A stretch of DNA of 64,000 nt from Glycomyces sp. YM15 (GCF_016918015.1 NZ_JAERMK010000005.1:159917-223916), one strand, 5' to 3'. Counted from the first letter of the stretch, positions 1 to 8,277 are shown. The notes: generated by a model from the letters alone, not told the origin. A program made the numbers and translations.

Positions 1-17
1 CGCAATGATGCGGGGGC

Positions 18-884
18 TCAGCGCTGCCGCTCCAGGAAGTCCCCGATGAGCGGGGTGATCACGTCCAGGCGTGTTTCGAGGGCGAAGTGCCCGGCGTCGA
101 GCAGGTGCAGTTCGGCTTCCGGCAGGTCGCGCAGGTAGGCGCGGGCGCCCGCCTCGGTGAAGAACGGGTCGCCGGCGCCCCAGACGATGAGGGTCGGCGG
201 CTGGTGCTCGCGCAGCCATGCCTGCCAGGCGCCGTATCGCTCCACATTCGACTTGTAGTCGAACGCCAGCGCGACCTGGGCCTCCTTGCGTCCGGGCAGG
301 TCGAGGTAGTGCTGGTCGAGTACCCAGCCTTCGGGCGCGATGAGTGAGGGGTCGGGGACGCCGCTCTCGTACTGGAACCTGGTGCCTTCCAGGGTGAGCA
401 GGTCGCGGATCCGGTCTTCGGCGCCGGTCTGGTCGGGGGCGAGCGCGATGAAGTCCTGCGCCGCTGCGGAGAGGCCGTCGGTGTAGGCGTTGCCGTTCTG
501 GACGACGAGGCCGGTGATCCGCTCGGGCCGGCGTTCGGCGAGGCGCAGGCCGACGGGGGCGCCGAAGTCGAAGAGGTACATGGTGAAGCGCCTCAGGTCG
601 AGGTGGTCGACGAAGCCTTCGACGATGTCGGCGAGGCGGTCGAAGGTGTAGGTGAAGGCTTCGGGGGCGGTGGTCTGGCCGAAGCCGGGGTAGTCGGGGG
701 CGATGAGCCGGTGGTCGGCGCCGAGGGCGTCGATGAGGCGTCGGAACTGGTGCGAGGCGGTCGGGAAGCCGTGCAGGAGGAGCAGGACGGGGGCGTCGGC
801 GCGGTCGGGCACGGATTCGCGGTAGTGGACTTCGACGCCGTCGATATCGATGCGGCCGTGGCGGACCAAGGGGAGACGATGCAT
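18..884 (-). CDS. Alpha/beta hydrolase, haloalkane dehalogenase/epoxide hydrolase type
   Basis: A 288-residue cytoplasmic alpha/beta-hydrolase. The oxyanion motif HGFP lies at residues 39-41 region. The nucleophile elbow reads LFDFGAP (104-110), placing Asp106 where Ser sits in esterases; an Asp nucleophile is the hallmark of haloalkane dehalogenases and epoxide hydrolases. A candidate acid lies in WGAGDPF and the catalytic His is His266 in DAGHFALE. No signal peptide. It is divergent from the CGNR regulator at 970, with 85 bp between, so that regulator is its likely controller. The substrate cannot be read from sequence; the alternative is a generic C-C or ester hydrolase, made less likely by the Asp nucleophile. 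Confidence 0.88.
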   Translation of the reverse strand: MHRLPLVRHGRIDIDGVEVHYRESVPDRADAPVLLLLHGFPTASHQFRRLIDALGADHRLIAPDYPGFGQTTAPEAFTYTFDRLADIVEGFVDHLDLRRFTMYLFDFGAPVGLRLAERRPERITGLVVQNGNAYTDGLSAAAQDFIALAPDQTGAEDRIRDLLTLEGTRFQYESGVPDPSLIAPEGWVLDQHYLDLPGRKEAQVALAFDYKSNVERYGAWQAWLREHQPPTLIVWGAGDPFFTEAGARAYLRDLPEAELHLLDAGHFALETRLDVITPLIGDFLERQR

Positions 885-969
885 CTGTCACATGCTTTCT
901 TTGCTTGATATTCCATTAGTCTTGGAACACGACACTAACGCATACATGATTCGATGTAGCATTAGGGTC

Positions 970-1527
970 ATGAATGCGACGACACCGCTGGTCGGTGAGC
1001 CCTTGGCGGTCGATCTGGTGAACACCTTGACCGCCGAAGGGGACCTGCTCGAGGATCCGGGCGCGCTGGGCGCGTGGCTGGCGCTCGAGGCCGACCGGTT
1101 GCCCGGGTTCGGCGGGAGCGCCGATCGCGTCGCATTGCAGGCCGTGCGGGCGGTGCGCGAGCACGCGGCGGCCGCGTTCGGCGCTTTGGCCGACGGGCGG
1201 CGGCCGCCGGATTCGAGCTTGCGGGGCCTCGCCGCAGCGGTGAACGCCGCGCCCGGCCGCGTGCGGCTCGCGTGGGACGGCGCATCGGTGGCGGCGACGG
1301 TGCGACGCGAAGGCGCTGCGGCCGAACGGCTCGCTGCGGACCTCGCACAGGCGGCGGTGGACCTGCTCGCCGACCCGGCCGTGTCGAAGCTGCGTCGTTG
1401 CGGCGCCGAGGACTGCGTACTGCTCTTCGTGCCCGCCCATCCGCGCCGCCAGTGGTGCTCGCCCGAACGCTGCGGCAACCGCGTCCGCGTGGCCCGCTAC
1501 TACGAGCGCCGCAAGGCCGAGCGCTGA
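970..1527 (+). CDS. CGNR zinc-finger transcriptional regulator (ABATE domain)
   Basis: A 185-residue protein with an N-terminal ABATE (stress-induced regulator) domain and a C-terminal CGNR zinc finger. The finger shows two Cys pairs, CGAEDC and CSPERC, the latter running into GNRVRVARYY, the family signature and putative DNA-contacting end. I start at ATG 970, which matches the usual N-terminus MNATxPLVGEPLAVDLVNT of the family; the frame is open further upstream but that part overlaps the divergent promoter. Divergent from the hydrolase at 884, suggesting local control. A second CGNR gene lies at 20699. Confidence 0.85.
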   Translation: MNATTPLVGEPLAVDLVNTLTAEGDLLEDPGALGAWLALEADRLPGFGGSADRVALQAVRAVREHAAAAFGALADGRRPPDSSLRGLAAAVNAAPGRVRLAWDGASVAATVRREGAAAERLAADLAQAAVDLLADPAVSKLRRCGAEDCVLLFVPAHPRRQWCSPERCGNRVRVARYYERRKAER

Positions 1528-1537
1528 GTCGACATCC

Positions 1538-1735
1538 TCAGTGGACTGGTTCGATGAGGTACACCGAGCTGGTCCCCCAGTCGCACACGGCGAGTCGACC
1601 GTCGGGTGCCACCGTGATCCCGGTGGGGCTGTCGAAGCCGTCGGCAAGGGTGGTGCGGGTGCGGCTCGATCATGTCCACAGCCGACCCGCCGTAGTCGAC
1701 GACGTAGACCGCGTAGCCTGCCAGGCCGCGCTCGG
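1538..1735 (-). pseudogene. NHL/SMP-30-like beta-propeller relic (frameshifted 3' end)
   Basis: Two propeller-type repeats lie on the minus strand in different frames. One reads YAVYVVDYGGSAVDMIEP (about 1655-1710); after a one-base shift inside a run of CCGCACCC the other reads FDSPTGITVAPDGRLAVCDW and then GTSSVYLIEPVH with a stop at 1538-1540. The two repeats resemble each other (VYVVDYGGSAVDMIEP against LAVCDWGTSSVYLIEP), as expected of a beta-propeller. No intact 5' part is visible upstream. This is the decayed C-terminus of an NHL, SMP-30 or ScyD-like protein. Confidence 0.6.
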
Positions 1736-2062
1736 CGCTCGAGCGCGCCCACCTTCTCGCGGCACCGCGCCCGTGCCGCAGCTCGCCCGCCCCATCACGG
1801 GCACCGACACGAGCGGAACACCCGACCTCATGCGCGAGCACGCACGCTCCTTCGCCCGCGCGGCACTGCGACCGGAAGAGCGAACGACAGAAGCCGAAGC
1901 GGAAGAGCGACCAGGTCACGGGCCCAGCGCACGAGTTATCCACAGGCGACAACTTCCTGTTGCGACCCGACTACAACACGTGTCAGCCTTGATGTAAAAA
2001 ACCATCCGGCTCCTGCGGGATGGCGGCGACACCAGGGGATTCGCGAACGTCGCCATACCGAG

Positions 2063-2092
2063 ACCGCGCGCGGGAAGCCACCCGCGCGCGGT
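2063..2092. terminator. Perfect 12-bp hairpin, terminator-like
   Basis: ACCGCGCGCGGG pairs exactly with CCCGCGCGCGGT around a 6-nt loop. There is no T tract, which is common for actinobacterial terminators. It is the second of two strong hairpins downstream of the minus-strand gene that ends at 2212. Confidence 0.5.
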
Positions 2093-2122
2093 CCCCGCAG
2101 GAGCCGCCTCCTCCATGGAGAT

Positions 2123-2154
2123 GCGGGCGGCCGGGTCCGGTCCCGGCCGCCCGC
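2123..2154. terminator. Perfect 13-bp hairpin terminator
   Basis: GCGGGCGGCCGGG pairs exactly with CCCGGCCGCCCGC around the loop TCCGGT. It lies 58 bp downstream of the minus-strand stop at 2212 and is the best terminator candidate for that gene. Confidence 0.65.
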
Positions 2155-2211
2155 GACAACCGCAACCGGTGTACCGCGCAGCCGCGCGGAGCCGGCTCGC
2201 GCGACGCTCGC

Positions 2212-3021
2212 TCAGGCGAGGAGGTCGTTCATCGTGCCGTAGCCGATGCCGTCCGCGATCGCCGCATACGAATCGTCCTCGAGGAGACCGATAGCGGCTC
2301 TACGCGCCACTTCGTAAGCGGCCGTTGCCAGTCCCGGGCCCAGGCTGATCCTCGCCACACCCAACCGTTCCAGCTCCGAAGGCGCCAGCGCACCCGGCCC
2401 GGCCATCACGTTGAGCGGCAGCCGGATCGCCTTCACCAGCGCGGCGATCACTACCGGATCGGTCACGCCCGGCACGAAGATCCCGTCGGCTCCGGCCTGC
2501 GCGTACGCCTCGGCGCGAGCCACCGTCGCGTCGAGCCGCTCGGATGCCTCGCCGATCCCGGCCAGGTACATGTCGATGCGCGCGTTGATGAACAGGTCCG
2601 GCCCGGCGCCCTCCCGGGCCGCGCCCAGTCGTTCCACCTGATCGGCGACCTCGCGCAGGGACCCGGGGGCCTCGGCCGTGGTGTCCTCGATGTTCACGCC
2701 CACGGCACCGGTCTCGGCCACCGCCGCGAGTGTCGCGGCCACCTCCTTCGGCGTCGCGCCGAAACCGGACTCGATGTCGGCGGTCACCGGCACGTCCACG
2801 ACGCGCACGATCCGAGCGATCGCGTCCACCGCCGCATCGCGGTCGAGCGCGTCACCGTCGGGACGGCCGAGGCTCCACGCGATCCCCGCACTCGTGGTCG
2901 CGATCGCGGGCGCGCCGGCGGCGGCGATGACCGCGGCGCTGGCGGCGTCCCAGCAGTTCGGGAGGCGCAGTGCCGGGGTGGCGTGGAGGGAGCGGAAGCG
3001 GGCGGCGGTCGGATTCGTCAT
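2212..3021 (-). CDS. Isocitrate lyase/PEP mutase family protein
   Basis: A 269-residue TIM-barrel enzyme of the ICL/PEPM superfamily, which makes or breaks C-C or P-C bonds in 2-oxo and malate-type acids. Visible family features are LPNCWDAASA near the N-terminus, PVTADIESGFG (metal-binding acidic strand) and GVNIEDT. The classic isocitrate-lyase KKCGH motif is absent, so it belongs with the short carboxyphosphonomutase/oxaloacetate-hydrolase-like group. I start at ATG 3021 (MTNPTAARFRSLH), the usual family N-terminus; an in-frame ATG at 3075 would add 18 unlikely residues. It lies 65 bp downstream of the hydrolase at 3087, same strand. Substrate unknown. Confidence 0.85.
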   Translation of the reverse strand: MTNPTAARFRSLHATPALRLPNCWDAASAAVIAAAGAPAIATTSAGIAWSLGRPDGDALDRDAAVDAIARIVRVVDVPVTADIESGFGATPKEVAATLAAVAETGAVGVNIEDTTAEAPGSLREVADQVERLGAAREGAGPDLFINARIDMYLAGIGEASERLDATVARAEAYAQAGADGIFVPGVTDPVVIAALVKAIRLPLNVMAGPGALAPSELERLGVARISLGPGLATAAYEVARRAAIGLLEDDSYAAIADGIGYGTMNDLLA

Positions 3022-3086
3022 GGGGACAATGAAAGCAGGGATGTCGCCTCGTGTCTGGCCACGAAGCGACATCACCGTCGATCGCG

Positions 3087-3788
3087 TCAGGCGGGCCCGA
3101 TCGCCGAGACGATCGCGTCGGCGAGTTCGGCCGGCTTGGTGAACTGCGGCCAGTGGCCGGTCGGCAGGTCGATGTAGGCGACCTCCTTCACCGCGGCGAT
3201 CTCCTTCACGAACGGCACGCCCTGCTCGATCCAGGCGCGGACCATGGCGCTGCCGAACTCGCAGCAGATGAGGGTGACCGGCACGTCGAAGCGGCGCTCG
3301 TCGCCGAGCACCTGCTTGTCGAAGGCGACGCCTCGCGGCGTGGGGATGGCGCTGGCGCGGAAGGCCTCGCGCAGGTCGTCGTCAAGGTCGACCAGGTCTT
3401 CGTCCTCGAACACGTTCCAGTCCGGGAGCGGGATCTCGCCGTCGACGACCGGCAGCTCGTCGTTGATGACGCCGCCGGGGCCGAGCGGTGCGGAGTCCAC
3501 ATAGACGACCCGGGCGATCCGGTCGGGTCTGGCGTCGGCGACCGCGTGCGCGACCGCGCCGCCGCCGGAGTGGCCGACGAGCACGACCGGGCCGTCGAGG
3601 GCGTCGACGGCGGCGACCACCGCGTCGACGTGGTCGCGCAGGCCGATGCCGCTGCGGTCGGCGTCGCGGGATTCCATGCCGGGCAAGGTGAGCGGATGGG
3701 TTCGGTGCCCGGCCTTCTCGAGTGCGGGTGTGATATCGCTCCATGACGACGCGTCGAGCCAGAAACCGGGAATGAGGATGACGTCCAT
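3087..3788 (-). CDS. Alpha/beta hydrolase
   Basis: A 233-residue alpha/beta hydrolase. The nucleophile elbow is GHSGGG, the N-terminal oxyanion region is IPGFWLDASSW, and the catalytic His is in TGHWPQF near the C-terminus. It resembles the short salicylate-esterase-like hydrolases common in actinomycetes. The gene overlaps, in another frame, the abnormal 3' extension of the metallophosphoesterase gene upstream on the same strand. No clear Shine-Dalgarno precedes ATG 3788, so it may be expressed by read-through from 5218 or 5947. Substrate unknown. Confidence 0.87.
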   Translation of the reverse strand: MDVILIPGFWLDASSWSDITPALEKAGHRTHPLTLPGMESRDADRSGIGLRDHVDAVVAAVDALDGPVVLVGHSGGGAVAHAVADARPDRIARVVYVDSAPLGPGGVINDELPVVDGEIPLPDWNVFEDEDLVDLDDDLREAFRASAIPTPRGVAFDKQVLGDERRFDVPVTLICCEFGSAMVRAWIEQGVPFVKEIAAVKEVAYIDLPTGHWPQFTKPAELADAIVSAIGPA

Positions 3789-5218
3789 CGCCCGACGATA
3801 GCGGCGGGCACCGACATCGGGCCTAAGTCTCCCGCGCGCAGGGTCATCACCGTGATGTCGGCGTCCGCGCCGACCCTGATCGGCGGGCCGTTCGTGCCCG
3901 CGCCGTTCGTCACGTACACCTGCGTGTCCCCGTGCCGTTCAAGACCGGTCACCTGGCCGCTGCGGATGAGCGACGCGTAGTGGACGGGCCACATCTGCCC
4001 GCCGTGGGTGTGCCCGGAGAGCTGAAGGTCCACGCCGTACTCGGCGGTCCGGTCGATCGCGCTCGGCTGGTGGGCCATGAGGACCACCGGGCGCGCGGGG
4101 TCGCGGTCGCCAAGGGCCGCTTCGAAGTCGGGGCCGGTCTCGTCCGCGATGTGGCGCTGCTCGACGATGAGGTCGTTGACGCCCGCCAGGTCGAAGCCCG
4201 CCAGCTCGACGCGCGTGTTCGGGAGGCCGATCATGCCGAGCTCGGCCACGCGGTCGTACCATTCGTCGGCGCCCACGTAGTGTTCGGCGTTCCCGGCCAC
4301 GAAGTAGGTCCCGTCGCGTGCCTGGAGTCCCGCGAGCGGGTCGGTCGCGTCCCGGATCTGGTCGGCCTCGTTGCTGGCGAGGTCGCCGACGAACGCGATG
4401 AGGTCGGCCTGGGCCCGGTTGATCTGGTCGACGACGCGCTCGCAGTAGCCGCGGCCGCGGATCGCCGAGAAGTGGGTGTCGCCGACGACGGCGATCCGGT
4501 AGCCGTCGAACTGCCGCGGGAGGCGGGCCAGGGTGACGGTGACCGGTTTGAGCGGCGGCGTGCGATAGCCCTCGTACAGGCCGTGGCCGACGGTGGCGAC
4601 GGCGAGTGCGGAAGCGCTGAGTCCGATCGCGCGTGACATCACGCGACGTCGCGACTGACCGGTGCCATGTGATGTATTACCCGTGCCGGGGGTCGCGGTT
4701 TCCTCGACCGTGTCAGTGGCGTGTGACGCATGAACGGTGTCGGCCTTCGGGTCTCGGTCCGATGCCGCTGGTCTCGGGGTCGACTCGGTCGGCGGCGCCG
4801 AGGGCCGGGGCCACAGTCTGAGCTTGATGAGCATCGAGTGGAGGTGGTGCCAGAAGCCGTCCGCGCGGTCGGCGGCGATCTCGGCTTCGGACTTCCCCCG
4901 CCGGGCCCGGCGGATGAGGACGAACCGCAGCGCCTCTCCCACGACGAGCAGCCCGAACAGGTACATGAAGATCCCGAACCAGATCCAGCCCGGCCAGCCT
5001 ACGAGCTCCTGGAACCGCATCGACGCTTCGGAGGGCGCGTACATCCGCGCGAGCAGACCGAGCACCGTCAGCACGCCGAGCAGGACCGCGCCGATCGGGC
5101 GCCACTTCGAACCCGGCTTCGTCGTGTCGCGGCAGAGCCGCCACCACAGGTAGTAGTGCAGGGCGGCGAACCCGACGGTGACGGCGAGGAACCGGACGAC
5201 GAACCACGCGAAGGCCAT
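3206..5218 (-). CDS. Membrane metallophosphoesterase with lost stop codon
   Basis: The frame encodes 670 residues, but only about the first 465 are family-like. There are three N-terminal membrane segments (about 1-100), a low-complexity linker, an internal RRRVMSRAIGLSASALA hydrophobic segment, then a calcineurin-like phosphoesterase domain with GDTHF, VGDLA, GNAEH, AHQP and GHTHGGQ metal-binding motifs. The domain normally ends at ITVMTLRAGD. Here GAC is followed by TTAG (3829-3823), so a TAG stop is displaced by one base and the frame runs 582 bp into the hydrolase gene. A one-base T insertion is the simplest cause; a sequencing error is the alternative. Start 5218 lies 3 bp after the SDR stop at 5222, indicating an operon. 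Confidence 0.8.
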   Translation of the reverse strand: MAFAWFVVRFLAVTVGFAALHYYLWWRLCRDTTKPGSKWRPIGAVLLGVLTVLGLLARMYAPSEASMRFQELVGWPGWIWFGIFMYLFGLLVVGEALRFVLIRRARRGKSEAEIAADRADGFWHHLHSMLIKLRLWPRPSAPPTESTPRPAASDRDPKADTVHASHATDTVEETATPGTGNTSHGTGQSRRRVMSRAIGLSASALAVATVGHGLYEGYRTPPLKPVTVTLARLPRQFDGYRIAVVGDTHFSAIRGRGYCERVVDQINRAQADLIAFVGDLASNEADQIRDATDPLAGLQARDGTYFVAGNAEHYVGADEWYDRVAELGMIGLPNTRVELAGFDLAGVNDLIVEQRHIADETGPDFEAALGDRDPARPVVLMAHQPSAIDRTAEYGVDLQLSGHTHGGQMWPVHYASLIRSGQVTGLERHGDTQVYVTNGAGTNGPPIRVGADADITVMTLRAGDLGPMSVPAAIVGRWTSSSFPVSGSTRRHGAISHPHSRRPGTEPIRSPCPAWNPATPTAAASACATTSTRWSPPSTPSTARSCSSATPAAARSRTRSPTPDPTGSPGSSMWTPHRSAPAASSTTSCRSSTARSRSRTGTCSRTKTWSTLTTTCARPSAPAPSPRREASPSTSRCSATSAASTCRSPSSAASSAAPWSAPGSSRACRS

Positions 5219-5221
5219 CGG

Positions 5222-5947
5222 CTAGCGCCCGGCCAGGGCGCCGCCGTTGGACTGGACGATCTGCGCGGTCACGTGCCCGGCTTCGGGCGCGGCGAGCCAG
5301 TGGGAGAGGTCGGCGATGTCACCGGGATTGCCGGCCCGGCCGGTGACGGTCTGGCCGATGAGCCTGGCGCGGCGGGTCTCGGTCATGCGGTCGCCGAAGA
5401 ACTCGGTGTCCTCGATGTAGCCGGGGGCGATGACGTTCGCCGTGATCCGCTTGGGGCCCAGTTCGGCCGCGAGGTCGATCGCGTAGGGGTGGAGGGCGGC
5501 CTTGGAGGCGCCGTAGTAGCCGTTGCCGGAGCCGCGGTAGGCGGCGATGGAGCTGTAGAGGAGGATGCGGCCGTCGTCGTTGAGGTGGGGCTTGAGCGCT
5601 TCGACGAGGTGGACGGCGGTCATGACGTTGAGGCGTAGGTTGTCCAGCCAGGCTCGGGAGGCGGCGGCGAGTCCGTCCCCTGTGGAGGCGGCGATGCCGC
5701 CGGCGCAGGCGGCGATCACGTCGACCGAGCCGTAGTGTTCGGCGGCGAAGGCGGCGACGCGTTCGGCGCCTTCGACGGTGGCGAGGTCGGCGGCCACAAA
5801 GGTGGCGCGGGCGCCGATTCCGGCTGCGGCGGAGGCGAGCACGTCTTCGCGGCGGCCGACGAGGATGACGTTGTCGTCGGTGAACCGGGAGGCCACCGCC
5901 AGGCCGATGCCGGTCCCGCCGCCGCTGACTACCACTGTGCGCGTCAT
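5222..5947 (-). CDS. SDR family oxidoreductase
   Basis: A 241-residue short-chain dehydrogenase/reductase. The cofactor loop is SGGGTGIGLA and the acidic strand AADLATVEG; the active site is SSIAAYRGSGNGYYGASKAAL (Ser, Tyr, Lys), followed by the nucleotide-closing APGYIEDTEF. I start at ATG 5947 because GGAGG lies at the right distance and the SDR N-terminus MTRTVVVSGG begins there. First gene of a minus-strand run with the metallophosphoesterase and hydrolase. Substrate unknown. Confidence 0.87.
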   Translation of the reverse strand: MTRTVVVSGGGTGIGLAVASRFTDDNVILVGRREDVLASAAAGIGARATFVAADLATVEGAERVAAFAAEHYGSVDVIAACAGGIAASTGDGLAAASRAWLDNLRLNVMTAVHLVEALKPHLNDDGRILLYSSIAAYRGSGNGYYGASKAALHPYAIDLAAELGPKRITANVIAPGYIEDTEFFGDRMTETRRARLIGQTVTGRAGNPGDIADLSHWLAAPEAGHVTAQIVQSNGGALAGR

Positions 5948-6145
5948 GATCTGCCTCCTCGTGTTCCTGGTCGCAGCCGCAAGTCTAGAAGCCCGGTACA
6001 ACGCTGCCGCAGACCAGCCCGCGATCCGCCGCTACGCCTCCGGACCCGGTGCCGCCGCCCTTCGCGCGAAAGCGGCCGCCGTCCAGAGACCGGTGGGTTG
6101 TCGCCCATGAGATGGCTCCTTGCCGGCGTGGTGCGGCTTCCACAT

Positions 6146-6202
6146 CGATCGGGAACGGCCGCCTGGAGCCGCGCTCGCCGGCTCCGCAGCCGTTCCCGAT
6201 CG
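6146..6202. terminator. Long nested hairpin (14-bp outer stem)
   Basis: CGATCGGGAACGGC (6146-6159) pairs exactly with GCCGTTCCCGATCG (6189-6202). Inside, GGAGCC (6165-6170) pairs with GGCTCC (6180-6185), making a branched or two-tier stem. It lies about 50 bp downstream of the glyoxalase stop at 6251. The rest of the 5948-6250 gap holds no gene that I can support. Confidence 0.65.
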
Positions 6203-6250
6203 ACCCGTCGTTCGTTCACCGGAGGACCGGGTTCGCGGATCCGTTGCGTG

Positions 6251-6688
6251 TCAACGCAGCTCCTGGACGAGGCCGATGATGACGCCGGCGGGGCCGCGGA
6301 CGTAGCCGTAGCGGACGTAGTCCTCGTACTGGGCGATCTCGCCGACGAGTTCGGCGCCATGCGGGCGCAGCGCCGCGAAGGTCTCGTCGACGTCGTCGAC
6401 GACGAACGCGAGGCGCGGGATGCCCGGGGTGCTCACCGGCTCCCACGGCGCCGGCGCGGTGGCCTTGGGGCTGTGGATGACCGACAGTTCGACCTGGCTG
6501 TGGCCGTCCGGGGTCCGCAGCATCGCGATGTCCGATCGGAGGCCTTCCAGCGCGGTGAGCTTGTCCGCCCATTCGCCGCTGACCGACGCCTGGCCGACCA
6601 GCTCCATGCCGAGGGTGGTGAAGAAGTCGATGGCGGCCGGGAGGTCGTCGACGACGATGCCGGTGTGGTCGAGTCGTTTCAGTGCCAT
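6251..6688 (-). CDS. VOC family protein (glyoxalase/dioxygenase fold)
   Basis: A 145-residue two-module VOC protein. The first module begins LKRLDHTGIVVDDLPAAIDFF with a metal-ligand His, and the second is PRLAFVVDDVDETFAALRPHG; VELSVIH and the C-terminal YVRGPAGVIIGLVQ fit the metal-binding beta strands. It may act as a methylmalonyl-CoA-epimerase-like or lactoylglutathione-lyase-like enzyme; substrate unknown. An ATG at 6700 overlaps the upstream dioxygenase stop as ATGA, so translation could also begin there (MRPAMALK). Co-transcribed with the frameshifted dioxygenase. Confidence 0.82.
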   Translation of the reverse strand: MALKRLDHTGIVVDDLPAAIDFFTTLGMELVGQASVSGEWADKLTALEGLRSDIAMLRTPDGHSQVELSVIHSPKATAPAPWEPVSTPGIPRLAFVVDDVDETFAALRPHGAELVGEIAQYEDYVRYGYVRGPAGVIIGLVQELR

Positions 6689-6696
6689 GGCTGGTC

Positions 6697-7210
6697 TCAT
6701 TTCTCTTCGTAGTAGCGGCGGGCGCTGCTGCCGACCCGGTTGAGGTCGGTGCCGTAGACGTGCAGCGAGATCGCGGTCTCGCTGCCGGTGTTGCGGATGC
6801 GGTGGAGGTCGCCGGGCGGGGCGAAGCCGCTGACGTCGCCGGGCCGGTTGTCGTTCTCGCCGATCGGGTTGAGCCGTTCGTCGAAGATCTTCGTGCTCGA
6901 TGCCTTGGAGGACGCCGACGACGCACCAGGTGATGTGGTCGTGGATCCGCGTGGTCTGGCCGGGCCGCCAGATCACGGCGGTCACGGAGAAGCTGCCGTC
7001 GGGTTCGGTGTGCAGGACGTGGCCGGTGGGTCCGTCGGGGGCGCCGAGTCGCTGTTCGGGCGTGAGGATCTCGGGGCCGGGCAGGATCGGGCGGTGCCCG
7101 TCGGCGACGAGTCGGGCCGCTCCGGGCCAGTCGGTGGGGTTGCGGAGCGCGGCGCGGACCGCGCTGGTGACCCCGGTCAGTGCGGGTGTCGCGGTGATGG
7201 TGGCTGTCAT
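6697..7210 (-). pseudogene. Cysteine dioxygenase family gene, frameshifted
   Basis: The N-terminal half reads in one frame through TTRIHDHITWCVVGVLQGIE, holding the two His of a cupin-type iron site. Near 6886-6891 the frame breaks: reading HE, skipping one G and continuing gives IFDERLNPIGENDNRPGD, then LHRIRNTGSETAISLHVYG and RRYYEEK with a TGA at 6697-6699. Rejoined, the protein is about 170 residues, a normal length for the cysteine dioxygenase family (thiol oxidation to sulfinate). One extra base explains everything, so this is either a recent mutation or a sequencing error. Divergent from the LysR gene. Confidence 0.8.
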
Positions 7211-7243
7211 GGCTCCAGGGTCCCCCGGATCGATTCATAGGTC

Positions 7244-7280
7244 CAATGCCAGATCCTGTGGAAACCCATAGATAGCATTG
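7244..7280. promoter_or_regulatory. Candidate LysR site between divergent genes
   Basis: CAATGC (7244-7249) and GCATTG (7275-7280) form a spaced inverted repeat in the 74-bp gap between the dioxygenase and lysR-type genes; a CATAG element also occurs twice. Position suits LysR autoregulation and target control. The arms are short, so this is tentative. Confidence 0.35.
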
Positions 7281-7284
7281 ATAC

Positions 7285-8148
7285 ATGCTCGATATCGTGC
7301 GGCTTCGGGTCCTCGCGGCGGTGGCCGCCCACGGCTCGGTCACCAAGGCCGCCAGTCACCTCCACTATGCACAGCCGTCCGTCAGCCATCACCTCGCCCG
7401 GCTGGAGGCCGAGACCGGGGCGCGGCTGGTGCAGCGCGTGGGCCGTGGCATCAGGCTCACCCCTGAGGGCGAGATGCTGGCGCGGCGCGCCATTGAGATT
7501 ATCGGCCGTGTCGACGCCGCCGAGGCCGAACTCGAGGCGATGGTCGGTCTGCGGACGGGGCGGGTGCGGGTCGCCGGGTTCCAGTCGGCGCTGAGCACGA
7601 TCGTCCCCGAGGCGGTGTCGGCGATGCGCGGGGAGCATCCGGGGATCCGCGTCGAACTGTTCGAGGCCCACCCCGTGTCGGCGCTCGCGATGCTGCGCGC
7701 CGGCGAGGTCGACGCGGCAGTCGTGTTCCGTTACGAGGAGGACCTGCCCGGGGACGTGCGGGGCGTCCACCTCTTCGATGATTCGATGTTCCTGGTCAGT
7801 CTTCGCGAGGGCGACACGCTGCTCGATCACCGCGATTCGGCGTGGATCGCCGGCTGCGAGCGCTGCCGCGAGGAGCTCCTGGAGGTGTGCGATGCGGCGG
7901 GTTTCACGCCCGAGATCGCCTTCACCAGCGACGACATCATCGTCCAGCAGGCGCTCATCGCGACCGGTCTCGGCGTGACCACCAATCCGGGCCTCGCGCT
8001 CCGGACGCACCGCCGTTCCGATGTCGCGGTGACCGAGATCGAGCGTTCCCGCAGGGTCTACCTCGTCACGTACGGCGAACCGCCGGACCCTCCCGCGACC
8101 GCGGCGTTCATCGCGGCGCTGCACGTCGCCGCACGACGGTACCGGTGA
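7285..8148 (+). CDS. LysR family transcriptional regulator
   Basis: A 287-residue LysR regulator. The N-terminal winged HTH is clear (LRVLAAVAAHGSVTKAASHL, then QPSVSHHLARLE), followed by the linker helix and a periplasmic-binding-like effector domain from about residue 90. It starts 74 bp from the divergent thiol dioxygenase/glyoxalase pair, the classic LysR arrangement, so it probably controls those genes in response to a thiol or aldehyde metabolite; that effector is inference. ATG 7285 is preceded only by a weak ribosome-binding site. Confidence 0.9.
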   Translation: MLDIVRLRVLAAVAAHGSVTKAASHLHYAQPSVSHHLARLEAETGARLVQRVGRGIRLTPEGEMLARRAIEIIGRVDAAEAELEAMVGLRTGRVRVAGFQSALSTIVPEAVSAMRGEHPGIRVELFEAHPVSALAMLRAGEVDAAVVFRYEEDLPGDVRGVHLFDDSMFLVSLREGDTLLDHRDSAWIAGCERCREELLEVCDAAGFTPEIAFTSDDIIVQQALIATGLGVTTNPGLALRTHRRSDVAVTEIERSRRVYLVTYGEPPDPPATAAFIAALHVAARRYR

Positions 8149-8225
8149 CCGGGCGGCGCCCCCGCCCCTTTCATTGTGTATCACCGCGAGTGCGGAGCGA
8201 CTGCCACCGGGACCGTGTTCGGCCG

Positions 8226-8254
8226 TTGACCTGGGGCAGAATCGTCGGTCTACA
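8226..8254 (+). promoter_or_regulatory. Candidate sigma70-type promoter
   Basis: TTGACC at 8226-8231 and TCTACA at 8249-8254 are separated by 17 bp and sit 24 bp before the ATG at 8278, with AGAGGAG between. A reasonable housekeeping-type promoter for the glycosyltransferase. Confidence 0.4.
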
Positions 8255-8277
8255 CGTTCGAGCAGAGGAGTCAGGGA

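Larger units (their letters stand above)
1741..2211. other. Non-coding stretch between relic and convergent gene
   Basis: No reading frame here shows convincing coding character. The region holds a short AT-richer patch near 1995 and two strong hairpins listed separately (2063-2092 and 2123-2154). A perfect DnaA-box 9-mer at 1936-1944 is isolated and probably chance. Confidence 0.5.

Noticed and set aside
1936..1944. TTATCCACA, a perfect DnaA-box 9-mer
   Set aside because: It stands alone, with no cluster of boxes, dnaA/dnaN genes or AT-rich unwinding region, so it is not an origin.
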